From Pardosa pseudoannulata (lineage: Eukaryota > Arthropoda > Arachnida > Araneae > Lycosidae): a stretch of 64,000 bases of DNA. Position 1 is the first letter of the stretch. Each line of letters opens with the position of its first letter. This document shows positions 1-11,629 of the stretch, in pieces. Under the pieces are notes generated by a model. It had not been told where the DNA came from, did no database searches, and saw only the letters and a program-made list of their open reading frames with translations. Where the stretch lies: contig CM063510.1 of assembly GCA_032207245.1 (NCBI GenBank), positions 158,264,258 through 158,328,257 on the forward strand, given 5' to 3'. The position numbers were made by a program, and so were the translations under genes.

Positions 1-267
1 TAAGGAATTGATCTTGTACAACACATACTGCTTTACATGAAAGATCTTCGAATTATTAGTACACATGTGTTGACTGGTACTTATGTTTTTGATGGTCTTT
101 TGACTGAATGATAAGTGATAGGATGAGCTTTGGTTATATGTTCCTTTCTCATCACCTTTGCAAGCATTTACCTTCCTTTGTGAATACAATGTTCAGACTC
201 GCCTAAATATAAAATAGTAAAAATTAAGGCGGTGCCTTTCGGTTGCCACCGCTTAAAGCCGCTGTTA

Positions 268-535
268 TTCAGTCGTCAAAGACGTCGATCTCAGGGTTGT
301 GAGTTCGAGGCTCGATCTGATCAAACATCCACTTTGTTCATTAATGAAAGTTGGGGTACTTAAAATAAGTTTGTGATCACAATATCCTCCAAGTTCAAAC
401 AATATCTCTGGAGGTGACAGTCCAAGCATGAGGGAGTCTTGAGCTTGGTACCTGCTTCTAAATAACCCAGTAGCTTCTAAGTAACTCAGCAGGGACAATA
501 TTACTTACGACCGTAGCATTCTTTCAGCTACACCT
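268..535 (+). repeat. SINE-C copy, degenerate
   Basis: The stretch holds a tRNA-like B-box region (GAGTTCGAGGCTCGATCTGA near 301-320). The characteristic body follows: AAATAAGTTTGTGATCACAA, then CTCCAAGTTC and a GGAGGTGACAG segment. The same ordered blocks occur at 605-930, 33712-34020 and 58902-59215, which defines a dispersed family. It carries no coding potential. The boundaries are approximate because the copy is diverged. Confidence 0.6.
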
Positions 536-604
536 GCTCCTCGAGTGGTACTAAATGAGTAACAGGTTAGCAGCCGTGTTTGACATAAAGATATCTGCTT
601 GTAT

Positions 605-930
605 TGCTAGCAACCCTAAGATCCGCCGTGTTCGTTAAAGGTGACTGGGGAACGTAAAATAGGTTCGTGGTCACAATGTCATTAAAGTTCTCAATTAATA
701 AATCTGGGAGTGGCAGGCCAAGTCTATGGGTCTTTTGCTTGGTGCCTGCTTCAAAATTACAAGGACCTACTTGAGCGAAGTCGTTATTTTACCGTAATGG
801 TGCTCATTAAAACGAAAAGCGCACCTCTTGGCCTTAATATGAGAGCCTGCAGACTCGATCGTGCTTGGTACGTCATGCCACTTGGTTTGTTCAAGTGGCA
901 TGAGAAACGACATTGCCAGCAACATTGGGG
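605..930 (+). repeat. SINE-C copy, body and 3' region
   Basis: It is collinear with 58960-59240: AAGATCCGCCGTGTTCGTTA, AGGTGACTGGGG, AAATAGGTTCGTGGTCACAA, then CTTGAGCGAAGT and AAACGAAAAGCGCACCTCTT. The tRNA-like head is missing or unrecognisable. The small ORFs that cross it are read through repeat sequence and are not genes. Confidence 0.65.
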
Positions 931-2503
931 GAAAAAACGGTCGCTACCGCTTCGAACGATGTTCATGATCTTCTTTAACATAACTTCTTTTAGCGACATT
1001 AGTGTTTTGGGACTAAGAGATGAGGTCATATGGGTCGGTTACGAGCCCCAAGGTCTATGTGTTACCAATCTGGTACACCTGTATTCAGACCGATTGCAGA
1101 AGTCTATAAACATCTACTGCCTACATTAAAGTTCGAATATACCGACAGAATACTTCCAAACAGCTGCATGGATTCTGGTACAGAAAGGTACCAGCAATAA
1201 TCCTGACCAGCATCGGCCCGTCGAGAGTCTGTGGCGGCAGTAAAAATCTGAAATCCGGCTTTCTGCGAATTCCGCCAAAGAAAAACAGAAAAAATCATTT
1301 GAAGATGAATCTGGAAACGCCCGAACTCACTTTATTCCTGGAAGAGTATAACGACTTCTAATTTATATATATATCCAACTTAACATTTTCCAGAAATTTC
1401 TCTATCAAGTGTTTTTTCGTTTAGTTTGAGATGGGCTAATTTAAAAGATGTATGTGTATACATATACAAATCATTGTTTCTTTCGCTTATTACACGAGTC
1501 ATTTATACCAGAACATTAAAAAAAAACCCAGCACTTCATTTTCGATAGTTTACATTGACCGTGATTTACCAAAGGTAATTTGTATGTAATGACGATATTA
1601 CAAACAAAGGCGTCGTGGGAAAGTGTAGGCGAATAAGGTTTGACAGCGAAAGGAAAAAAACGATGTCTATTTTTTAAAACATCCATTTCTTTGAAATAGA
1701 CTAAACAACTTTAAAGCGCTCATTAAGTAAGCTTTTTGCAATATTACAAACTTCCTTCACTTGGGGATGAATCAACTTATATTGAATCTGGTGATTCATA
1801 TCATTAAAAAACCGACAGAGGGTAAATAATACCCAGACGCACTACGTGTAATGATATGTTTATGTCCCGGGGAAACCAATTCTCAGAATTTTCGTTATTT
1901 ATATCCAACTGGTCGGTTCTTTATGTTAGGCTTATCGAAAAAACTGCTGTAAACTATCGTCGAAATAACCTACGAATAAAGGTAAATATTTAAATTGAAA
2001 TGAATGAGGGATTTTTTTCCAGTGAAAGCAATAGACGTAACGATGGTAAACAACGTAAATCACTTCAATGTGAGGGACTTCTTTGATTATAGCTATTGCC
2101 ACGTGATTTAAATCGTTAAAATGTTTTTACTTTCTACTTACACTATCTGAAATACCTTTTCTTACCCCTTAGCTTTCTTCGTTTTGTGAAAGTTTGTCTT
2201 AGAGAGCTTTGTTTTATTTGTTTTTGCAGGCTGTATGAAAGTAATAAAATAGACAAATATTACCAGGTATTTTTCATTACGGATTTATAAAAAGAATGTG
2301 TTATTTTTTTTTTCAGATAATGCTTCATTATAGTAGCTGGAATGTTATGTAAACCGAATATAAGCGCATGCCAATTCCAGACCGTCGGTCATCCACTTGC
2401 AAATTAAAATTGTACGTCATTTTTTAAAAAAACTTTATGGTACATTAACCTGTATATGTTTAACAATCAAAAGATTCAATTTGTAATTTCTTTTTTTTTT
2501 CCA
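931..2503. other. Non-genic stretch, no gene recognised
   Basis: No exon, family motif or complete transposon was recognised here. At about 1970-2110 there is one isolated copy of the unit that is tandemly repeated at 11.6-13.4 kb (anchor GTAACGATGGTAAAC). The rest is AT-rich with homopolymer runs. Confidence 0.5.
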
Positions 2504-2880
2504 GGATTCCCACTCTTTTTCCAGAACAAAAACTAAGGATTTTTAAAGACTTTGTAAGGACCAAGGTAACTTTTTATATGGACATACTTGAAACACACGA
2601 CATAACGGCATAAACCCTATCTCCTGAGGAACATATTTTAATGATTATGAACCAGACAAGGCATGTTCAATAAATGTCCTACAATATTTCAGAATTAAGT
2701 TTTTAAAAATGCCTAAAAATTAATATAAGATAAATCTATTTGACAAAACCTAATTTTGAAAAATGTACATCTAAAGTTTTTTGAGTGATAAAACTAAAAA
2801 TAAATTGTGAATAAAAACAATATTATAAACAGTACTTCCTGAGGGTTTAAAAATTACTGATATATATATATTTATATAAG

Positions 2881-2963
<83 letters not shown>

Positions 2964-3378
2964 TAGCTGATTATACCCGGCGTTGCCTGGGAAAGAAGAA
3001 AGTTTTAGACTTTTCTATTACATTCAATGCAAGGAAAATTAAACTTCCATAAGTAACTGAAATATCTACAAACCCCCATCCTCCATGCTTCGTTTAATTA
3101 AAATCTGCATGACTGTTAGCTATTAGGAAAGGGCAGCTAACTTTATACTTTAAACCTTTTAAGTATACAAAAGATTATATATTTGTCATATAAGAAAACT
3201 GATAGGAAATCACATGAGACTGTGGATCTCATCGATGGAGAAATTGATCGCATTCCAATTTAAAAATTAAGGAGTTTTTAAGGACCTTTGACAAAAATTG
3301 AGTAGTTTTAAGGGCCCTTAAAAATGAAAGCTAAAATTAAGGAGTTCTTAAGGACTTTTAAGGACCGTGGGAACCCTG
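2504..3378 (+). mobile_element. Long hAT-like non-autonomous element, copy 1
   Basis: It begins CAGGATTCCCAC and ends GTGGGAACCCTG, which are imperfect terminal inverted repeats (CAGGRTTCCCAC). The subterminal sequence is rich in AAGGACTTTTAAGGACC-type repeats. A second copy in inverted orientation starts at 63006 and matches along most of its length. A (TA)n array of about 75 bp (2887-2961) and the hairpin-forming motif CCCGGCGTTGCCTGGG lie inside. There is no transposase ORF. The hAT assignment rests on the CAGGG-type ends; no convincing 8-bp duplication was found. Confidence 0.6.
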
Positions 3379-3555
3379 TTTTTCGTAGAAAAATGCACGA
3401 ACAATTTTTAACTGATTAAAACCGCCTTATCATACTCCAGTCTAAATCTATTCAAAATGTTCGCTATCACACAACTGTAAAATGGTTTTAAATGATTTGT
3501 AAATTGGACCGTTTTGATGGAAAATTATTTTAAGTAACCGGTATAAAATTATGTA

Positions 3556-3730
3556 GCCGAACGATGGCCGAATGGTTAGGGTGCTTGCCTACGGTACCGG
3601 AGTTAGTGGGTTCGAATCCCACAGTAGCATGGATGTTCGTAGCCGTTCGGAATCGGCTTTAAGCTGTAGGTCCCGGTCTCATTAGCCCTTGTGTTGCAAA
3701 AAGTAGACCGTAGCACTCCAAACCAAACCA
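3556..3730 (+). repeat. SINE-A copy (tRNA-derived SINE)
   Basis: This is a complete copy. The head GCCGAACGATGGCCGAATGG carries an A box typical of Leu/Ser-type tRNAs, and the B box is GGGTTCGAATCC. The tRNA-unrelated body contains AGCCGTTCGGAATCGGCTTT and the tail is GACCGTAGCACTCCAAACCA. No clear target-site duplication was found. The element is presumably transcribed by RNA polymerase III and mobilised by a LINE. Confidence 0.85.
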
Positions 3731-4427
3731 ATCTTTTTAATCGGGTAAGTTAAACCAACCCGCGGTTTTACGTAGACTGAAACTAGTGATAAAAATAATA
3801 AATCACTAGTGATAATCGGTTCTAGTGATAAAAATATTAATGTGAAGATGTCTTAAGTATAAAAGATATCAATCCAGTAAACAGTTCAAATTAAGTGAAT
3901 TATACTTACGACAGCACAAAATAACATTGTGAGAGAAAAAAAAAATCTGTGAAACTGAACAAAAACTATAAATATTATTTTATAATTTTAACTTATGTTA
4001 ATGGATCATTATAAGTATTATAAACTTAATGAGGATTTAATTAAGATAGGAAGAAAATAAAGAAAATTATAACATGCTAAATCATTTAGCAAGGTGAGTT
4101 TAATCACTGTAACTTTTGAGATAAATCCAAACAGAAGAAATCCGTTTAATCATTTCTCATAAAAAAAACGTACAGACCACTTTTTTTGCCACGGGTGCTA
4201 AAGAACCGAGTTGCAGTCCTAACTATAAATAATAAATAAAATAACCAACAACAATAAAACTAGATAGAATTTCACTGTTGGTCAGTAATGTATTTGTTAT
4301 ATTTTGAAACTGATACGTGCAATGCTTTTTTATTTACGCTGAGCGCAAGTTGAAAAAAAAATTTTTTTTCTCGGTAAAATTCGTTTAAAGTTTTCATATT
4401 TTCATTATAGCTTCCGTAAAAGCTATG

Positions 4428-4712
4428 CTGACGCCCAGTGGCGTTGGGGTAGCGCTTCGCTCTCTCACGACACAGGTCTGAGGTTCATTCCCCAGGCTGG
4501 GCAATGTTGAGTCAGACTTTCATCCTTTCATTAGGTAGATGAACTGAGGACCAAACATGCTTGGGAACTAAACACTAGGGGTTTCGCGTAAGATTCACCA
4601 CCTAACCGGAACATATGCTTCGCACCCCAGGGCCCTTGGTCTCGTAAACGGAAATTGGCACCGTAGGCCCTGGCACCCTAGGGGCTGTTGCACCGAGGAG
4701 TTTAGTTTAGTT
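4428..4712 (+). repeat. SINE-B copy with 11-bp target duplication
   Basis: A tRNA-like head (CAGTGGCGTTGGGGTAGCGC as A-box region, GGTCTGAGGTTCATTCCCC as B-box region) is followed by an unrelated body and a 3' end of TTTAGTTTAG type. It is flanked by the direct repeat TAAAAGCTATG at 4417-4427 and 4713-4723, as expected for target-primed insertion. It is the only copy of this family seen in the window. Confidence 0.85.
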
Positions 4713-5992
4713 TAAAAGCTATGATATTAAATGCAAAGACTGTATAGTTTTACAGGTTCTAATTCCACTTTTTCAATGGGGTTTGTTTTAAATTAATTAA
4801 AAAATATTAGAGAATTTAAAAATATAATTTTTTTTAAATCGAAATTTTGGAGGTTTAAAGGATATACTAAAACCAAAACAAATATTAGAAACTTAAAAAA
4901 AATTTTGATGTTCAGAATGAAATTTATAATGTAGATAGACTTAAGGGCTCATCACACGTTAGCCTGTACGCAACCAATTCAATTTACGATTTTTTTGCCC
5001 TATAAAGAATGAGTTAATTACTTATGTTAACAAAAATATTTCAACCGATTTTCAAAGCCTTATCACACGTTAAACTGAAATTGGTTGAAAAATTTTTCGA
5101 TATCACACAAAATAATTCCGCATATTCTTCATCGGCAAAGAAGTTGTAAACTGCATATGTTGTTTTTCCAACATGGGCGGGTGGTAAGGTCGTTATGCGT
5201 GGTCAGTGGTCGGCAAACTTATTAGCCAAAGAGCCAAATGTGAACATTACAACAATTTTTTAAAAAAATTGGGAGCCAAATCTGCTGGTTTAGTAAACCT
5301 TTATTACACTAAATAAGTAGTACTCTAAATAAAACTAAATGTCATACTTAATAAATATTTATTAACTAGCATATAGCCCGTCATTTGACGGGATCAATAA
5401 AATTTTTAATTTTCCAGAATTGTAAAGTACCCTATGATGCAGGTAAAAAAATTGATTGTTTTTTGGCTGAGAATTATCTTGCAACAAAAAATAATCGATG
5501 ATTCAATTTAAAATCATCACATATGTACCTAATCTATTAAAGCAAATATAAAATAAAATTATTTAAGTAATATCTAAGTTCAATGATAAAACGTATGAAA
5601 ATGAGGCATAATTTAAATAAGTTTAAATAAGAAATGATTCAATGAAGATGGTTAAAGGAATGACGTCATAATGCTAGAAAAATGTTATTTTTACCTATTT
5701 ATTATGGCATAAACTGATAAATTTAATCGCTTGCTGTTAACCGGGGAAAATAGGAGTTGAAGTAATGGTATTAAAAGCTCGAAAAGAGGGGAAAGGGTCG
5801 ATTTCGAACTTTTAAAGAAGGCAGTATTTTTCATTGTGATATGAAGCATATTTATACCAATTTATTTTAGAGTCGGATCTATAGTTTAAGAGAAGATAAA
5901 CATTACTCTCTTTGAATTTTGCTAACTATGGATGCCTCTATCCATTCCAGGTCCAACCGCTTCATAAAATCGAGGACAGACGTACAGATAAT

Positions 5993-7440
5993 TTAGGATA
6001 TTATTATATAGAAGATGCAAACAATGTGCTCCTTGGAAAGTTTGAGTAAGTCAGGTTTGTATGTTGTTGTTTTTAATTTTAGGCATGATTCCAAGTTCTC
6101 GTCAATAAGACGACTTCTCAGTTTACTCTTGATAATGTTCATGCTTGAAAAAGATTGTTCGCATACATATGTAGAACCGAAAAGGGAAAGAACAGCAAAC
6201 TCGAGCTTTTTCAGCTGATCGTAAGAGTCAGGAATACTCTTCCAAGCGTTGAAAATGATCATCTTCCTTCTCTAGGTCATTCCAAGCAGACCATTTGTGT
6301 TGTGAACTAAGATCACACTTTTTCTTCTCCATTATTTCCAATTCAACACAAAGACGTTCGAATTTAGAGCGCCATATCTCCTTGTTTTTTAAATCCAGCA
6401 ATTGTATTTCAAAGCTACCAATGTCAATTTCAAAAGGAGAAGATTTCAACTCGGTTATCGTAGCATTAAGCGGATTTTTGACAAATGCTAAAGTTGCTCT
6501 GTTGTTTTTAAATTCCTGAAACCTGCTGAGTTTTGGTTCTGGATTGAAGTGCTACGGTCTAATTTTTGCAACACGAGGTCTAATGAGACCGGGATCTACA
6601 GCTTAAAGCCGATTCCGAACGGCTACAAACATCCATGCTACAGTGGGATTCGAACCCACGAACTCCGATACCAAAGGCCAGCACCCTAGCCAATCGGCCA
6701 TCGTTCGGCGAAACCTGCTGAGAAATGCTTCCCTGATATTTAAAATTATTGTTTTAAAATGGTGTTTATCAATAGAGGAATTATTTTCATGGGATGCTTC
6801 AGCAGCCTCGGAAAGTGAAACAATGTTTCCATTTCAAAATCCTGAGCAAAAATGGATAATTTATTTTCGAATGTTATTACTTCTTTTAACATCGAAAAAA
6901 TTAAGTTTCCTTTCTCTTGGAGTTTACGATTAAGCTGATTTAGATGAGACGTAACTTCTACCATGAAATAAAAGTTTTGGATCCACTGATCGTCAGTTAG
7001 TTCTGGATAGTAAACGCCCTTCTTAAGGAGAAATGCTTTAATTTCCGGAAAAAGGGACGCGAAGCGTTTTAAAACGTTCCCTCTTAATAACCAACATACC
7101 TTGTTATGAAGCAGAAGATCATCTTACTCACTCTCAATTTCAAACAAAAATTCTTTGAATTGGCGATGATTAAGAGATAACTAAAACGGAGTTGATAATG
7201 GTAATTACTAATTCCATAACTTTACAAATTTCATCCGGATATGTTTGCGCATAAAGCGCTTCTTGGTGAATGATACAATAGATACAAGTATCTCGTGATT
7301 TATTTTTGCTTTCAAAATAGCAATGAACCCTTTTCTTACGCCGGTCATACTTTTGGCCTCATCTGTTGAAATCGAAGGGAATATGTTGTTTATCTATACA
7401 CTCAATTACAGCATTTGCGATACCTTCTCCACTCATCTGA
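5993..7440 (-). pseudogene. Broken hAT transposase (GTF2IRD2-like)
   Basis: Translating the minus strand in several frames gives successive segments found in GTF2IRD2/ZBED-type hAT proteins: MTGVRKGF near 7340, IIHQEALYAQ near 7260, DLLLHNKVCWLLRGNVLKRF near 7090, then the hATC dimerisation region VLSLFGSTYVCEQSFSSMN and LKTTTYKPDLLKLS near 6150-6030. The N-terminal BED/zinc-finger part is absent. Frameshifts, stops and the SINE insertion break the frame, so it cannot encode a functional enzyme. The gene is clearly transposon-derived; no sign of host domestication is visible. Confidence 0.85.
6531..6709 (-). repeat. SINE-A inserted in the hAT transposase
   Basis: This is a complete copy in reverse orientation: TGCTACGGTCT at its left, GGGATTCGAACCCACGAA as the inverted B box, and CGGCCATCGTTCGG at its right. 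It is flanked by the perfect 13-bp direct repeat GAAACCTGCTGAG at 6518-6530 and 6710-6722. The duplication lies in transposase coding sequence, so the SINE arrived after the hAT element. Confidence 0.95.
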
Positions 7441-7452
7441 CCTTTGGTTTTT

Positions 7453-7455
<3 letters not shown>

Positions 7456-7486
<31 letters not shown>
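7456..7486. repeat. (TA)n microsatellite
   Basis: An alternating TA run truncates recognisable hAT homology. Short Ile-Tyr-repeat ORFs on both strands arise from it and are not genes. Confidence 0.95.
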
Positions 7487-7488
<2 letters not shown>

Positions 7489-8191
7489 CAAACATATTTT
7501 TTTCTAAAGCCTCCAGTACAAAATTATCATTAAATTGATGAAGATAAAAATTAAAAAAAAATCTTTTTAAAAAATACAATTTTATTAATATCTGTACCTG
7601 CACTAAAGAGAAAGAAATAATTTCGAAGAAGAATGCAAAAATAATTCTGAAGAGGAATGAAAGAAGCTGAAATCTCAGATTCAGCTTCTTTCCTTCCTCT
7701 TTTAAGTTATATATTGATTTCATTTTTTAAATTTTTAATTTTCTAGATTTCTGAATGGGTTTTAAAAATTCCTTGTAGTTTATATGCTTATACTATATGC
7801 TAATAAGTACACATTATTTATTTTTTCATTATGTTCCAGAATAATTTTTCTTTTTATATCTTAAAATATTCAAGATTTAAATTAATTCATTTATTATAAT
7901 ATATATTTGTTCTGAAATATAAATAGATCAGGTTTAAATTGCTGAAAATGTTTCTTTAATATTTATATTTTAACAATATTTAGAACTTTATTTAATACAT
8001 AAATATGTTAAATGTATATAAATATGTTACAGATCCCCATTATATAATAATTAACATGAATATAAAAATTTTAAATGTAAATTGTACTACAAAATATATA
8101 TTGTAATGTTTTGTATGAATATTTCAATGTATTCTTTACCAAAATAACCAATTTTTATATGCCACTCAGCTATTACTATCCACAGGTAGTA
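7487..8191. other. AT-rich stretch, nothing recognised
   Basis: It is highly AT-rich with A and T runs and short imperfect repeats. Neither strand contains a recognisable exon, terminal repeat or SINE head. Confidence 0.5.
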
Positions 8192-9094
8192 CAGTGGGCT
8201 CCTCTTAATGTGTTTGGGACACCGTGATTTTGATAACAATAACCGATTGATAACAATAAACGGTATGCAAATTAGATAAATTTACCACCCCGTTTAATTC
8301 ACGCGTACCAAATTTCAAAATAAAATGAAAAAAGTCACCTTATATTTATGTACTCTGTATTATACTTTAAGACATAAGAAGTGTTTACATAATAAAAATA
8401 ATTGATCAGTTGTTGACTGTCTACAATTCTTTCGAAGCTCATTGATAAATCGTTCGTAATCATAATGTTTTTTAAAGTCATCGAAGCGGTGTTGTACTCC
8501 ACGTTTCAACACTTTTAATGCAGTTCAAAAGCTAAGAAATGTTTAACTGCGCTGCAGCATTGCGCTGACTCATATTTGGTAACCTGTCAAAAAGATTTTA
8601 AATTTCGATATTTAGTTTTAATGTTAAATCATTTCGCTTTCTGGTTTCCATATCGACAAACTGCAAGTAGGCGAGCAAGGCATAAAATGTGAATATGATC
8701 TTTCTCAGTTCCGAATAGAATTTGATGCCTTCTGCTTATCTGGCACCTATTGACCACCGGCATGGTGTGCGTATTTCTGAAAAATTCCGGGAACATGTAA
8801 TATCCCACTCCTTTGTTTTTTTCTCCTTTTCCCTGGGTGGAAGAGGAAGAATTCTTGGAAATTAAAACAAGAACGAAGGGAAAGAAAAGAATGGGTTCCT
8901 TCGTAATACATTGTGACTATTCCTTTGCCAATTAAAATGAGGTTCGAAAACTGATAACATTGACCGATGTAACTATCCCATAAAGCTATAATTTTAAGCG
9001 ATACAAATGAATAGAGAAAATTGGGACCAAGTGATTTTGATAATAATACGCGATTGTTAATATTAACCGCGATCACATTGAGCGGAGTCCGCTG
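8192..9094 (-). mobile_element. Tigger/pogo-like DNA transposon remnant
   Basis: The ends are CAGTGGGCTCCTCTTAATGT on the left and, inverted, CAGCGGACTCCGCTCAATGT on the right, each flanked by TA as in Tc1/mariner-pogo elements. A related single end is at 54069-54142. On the minus strand around 8520-8410 a stretch reading ALKVLKRG then FDDFKKHYDYERFINELRKN resembles the C-terminal tail of Tigger transposases. No intact DDE domain remains. At 903 bp it is an internally deleted copy. Confidence 0.75.
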
Positions 9095-9549
9095 TATATT
9101 GAAGATAATTGGCTTTCTGAAAATAGTTTTACACTATACATAATTTCAGTAAATGCAATTTTTTACAACAAAATTATTTTACTCAAACCATAAAAGGTTT
9201 TAAAAATATACAATATTTTATTTCAGATAAAATTTTATTCCATAAAAAATTTCCTATTAAAAAGAATAGTGTAGATTGACAAAATTTTGGAACATTTCAG
9301 AATCTAGGGAAAGTCTTTCAAAACATTCCGCAAGCTAAGGTTACGTTTTACATATATATTATAAAACTAATTTTTCTCATCAATCTTAAGTTCAATACAA
9401 ATACATATGAAAATAAAAACGAATATTAACAGTGCGTTACTTAATCTTTATCCGATCAATGATAAGTTAAATTTATATCAATTAAGAAGAGGATCTAATA
9501 AAATAAAAAAAGGAAAACTTTTAACGCATTCAATATCATTAAAGTACTT
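9095..9549. other. AT-rich stretch, nothing recognised
   Basis: No ORF of interest, SINE head or terminal repeat was found between the Tigger element and the TTAA-flanked MITE. Confidence 0.5.
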
Positions 9550-9553
9550 TTAA

Positions 9554-9816
9554 CACTAAACATACCATATAATAGGTCGAATGACCCATAAGGTGTATGT
9601 AAAAAATGCGATGGTAAATGAATTAAAAATTTTTATTCTTTGTGTTTGAAGTACATAAAAATTGACGATATACAATTTTTCTTAATTATAATAAAGTTTG
9701 TCTATTTCCTTCCAATTTTCATATTTCATACATTTATAATCAGAAAGAATAAAGTCCGGTCATTTGACCGGCTATGGTAGAATTTCGGTATGTATTAAGT
9801 GTTGGTATGTTTAGTG
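9554..9816. mobile_element. piggyBac-like MITE (TTAA target)
   Basis: A perfect 14-bp terminal inverted repeat (CACTAAACATACCA / TGGTATGTTTAGTG) is flanked on both sides by TTAA (9550-9553 and 9817-9820), the signature target of piggyBac elements. Subterminal copies of GGTCGAATGACC and CCGGTCATTTGACCGG are short palindromes. The 263-bp body has no coding sequence, so the element depends on a transposase encoded elsewhere. Confidence 0.85.
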
Positions 9817-9820
9817 TTAA

Positions 9821-10362
9821 ATGAACAAAAATATACATTATAACCAAAAAGAAGTTAATCTTTACATATTATATAATTTAGATTTTAAGATGAACCTATG
9901 TAGACTTAAAAAGACTCCTGTAAACTATCAACGAATGGAGATAAATATTTATTTAAAAATAAAAGTATCGAATATTTTTTGCTGTTTTTAGACAAAGCAG
10001 TGCATTTAAAGGCCTAATGACACGTCCACATATAAGCGTTAATTTATTGTTTCTATTACTGGTGAAAAATGTGAAGATCGTTACAACAAAACATTTTCGA
10101 CTGAATTAATTTAGTTCAATTTGATTTATGATAGACTTAATATCAGTTGTGTTGTAATGTACTTACCAGTGTGCGTTCTTAAAGGGGAAACACAGTAAAA
10201 ACATGATACATTATATTAGAACTAAAACATTTATTATGTACACTAATTATTTACAAACATTATTTTTTGATTAATATCTATATATAAGATATCTTTACTC
10301 GATGTTTATCACTACAACAATTCATTAATTTCTTTTTTGTTTTTATAAGCGTTATTCCTTAA
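9821..10362. other. Non-coding stretch
   Basis: It is AT-rich. At about 10010-10030 the phrase GGCCTAATGACACGT loosely resembles GGGCTCATCACACGT at 4946-4960, but no bounded element could be defined. Confidence 0.4.
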
Positions 10363-10883
10363 TCAAAATGTTGTGGTGTAGTACATTGCTGTTGTTACTT
10401 CAAATCCATCAATAATCCAAGCTTGCTTTATATCGTCTTTAATATTGATTATAGTAAAATGCCACTGATCTATATAACGATATTCAAATATTGAACAAAT
10501 AATAAGGAAATATATAAAAAAAATAAAAAGTAGAAGAATACTCCACGTGCTACACCTGAAAGAAAAATTACCGAAGTCCAAGAACACGTTGCATTCTTTT
10601 CCTTCTTTCTGAACTACTACAGCAACCCTATACTTTTTCCATTATCCTGTGCTGATGCGTCCGTTCTTCCATTGTCCTTTGCACAGTGCGTCCTTTCCCG
10701 GCTCTGTCCAGATTGACCGGAACTCCAGGCATGGTCCTGAATCGCCTCCTGACGACCAATCACAATTCTTGAAACTTGGTGAAGTTTAAGTGCAATCTTT
10801 TCCACAGACCACACCACACGCCTCCTGGAGTCGCGAAAAAATACATGGGCATGCAACCCACAAAGTGCGAGTGCGGCGAGCAA
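10363..10883 (-). CDS. Possible exons of an unrecognised gene
   Basis: Two adjacent open frames on the minus strand stand out because the upper one (10617-10883) is much more GC-rich than its surroundings. It would encode a Ser/Gln/Asp-rich hydrophilic peptide containing VIGRQEAIQDHAWSSGQ. The lower one (10363-10587) has one strongly hydrophobic segment, ILLLFIFFIYFLIICSIF, consistent with a membrane helix, and is preceded on the minus strand by TTTTTCTTTCAG, a plausible splice acceptor. No family was recognised and no splice chain could be proved. It may equally be old repeat sequence. Confidence 0.18.
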
Positions 10884-10984
10884 ATCAGTTTCGCAAACCT
10901 TATGTAAAACATAGCTGCACTCTCACACAAAAGATTCCGAGACCTAAGGTAATGATTTATGAATAAGATCAAGTTTACCTCCAG

Positions 10985-11450
10985 TAATTATAGGGAGCAG
11001 GCTGGGGCTTTCATCAGGCTGTACGACGATGCAGGACTTCGGGCGTAAAGAGTGTTAGTACTGGCGTAGCGGCCGTTATTTTGCTGTACGTCTATGCTGG
11101 CATGCGGGTTCGGGACTCGATTGCTGGTCCGGGCTCTCTGGATGTCCAGCAACTCTTCAATCCCGACCTAGACTCATTTCTTCACTCTCTTTCCCAACTC
11201 ATCACCTCGGTTTTAACGCCCCTTTTTTTCTTTGCCAATCGCTTGTTGGTGAAATTTTCCCACATCTGCACCCCCTTCGGGTGTGCAGGTGGGCTCATTA
11301 AAATAGCCCCTTTTGTGAAAGCTGACATTATTTTTTAGCCCCTGCCCCCATAACTCATGGTTACATCTCTGTGAGAGCTTGACCGTTACGCTTGTGCCAT
11401 TCCGTGATCTATAACTCCTCTGCAGGGGTCCCTAAAACACGAAGTCAACA
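10985..11450. other. Moderately GC-rich unassigned sequence
   Basis: It contains a possible tRNA-like patch (CTGGCGTAGCGGCCG near 11060, GGGTTCGGGACTCG near 11105). No second copy exists in the window, so a SINE cannot be confirmed. The ORF at 11081-11338 has no recognisable domain. Confidence 0.3.
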
Positions 11451-11629
11451 GCTGCACCTAAATTCTTCTTGGAAATTTCTTCCATAGCTGTGCATGCATG
11501 TACTGACCATCGTGGGAAAGTACCTCGGTACAGGTTGAAAATATTTCCCGATCACACAATATGCGTATTTATCAACAAGAACAGGTATCTTAAATCGAAT
11601 CTACTGTTTATTCATTTCGCTTGGTGAGG

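Larger units (their letters stand above)
5204..7450 (-). mobile_element. hAT element of the GTF2IRD2/ZBED type, truncated
   Basis: At 5204 the sequence CAGTGGTCGGCAAACTTATT is a typical hAT terminal repeat, followed by the usual GAGCCAAA subterminal motif. Transposase sequence runs on the minus strand from about 7440 down to 5993. The other terminus is not seen; homology stops at the (TA)n array at 7456-7486. A SINE-A sits inside at 6531-6709. Sequence at 5370-5990 has no counterpart in hAT proteins and may be a further insertion. Confidence 0.75.

Noticed and set aside
710..1129. 139-codon ORF and its antisense partners
   Set aside because: The ORF runs through SINE-C sequence and unassigned repeat; no domain or codon pattern supports a gene.
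3590..3622. Possible genuine tRNA genes at GGGTTCGAATCC boxes
   Set aside because: Every such box belongs to a SINE copy with the same downstream body and tail; no stand-alone cloverleaf with a paired acceptor stem was found.
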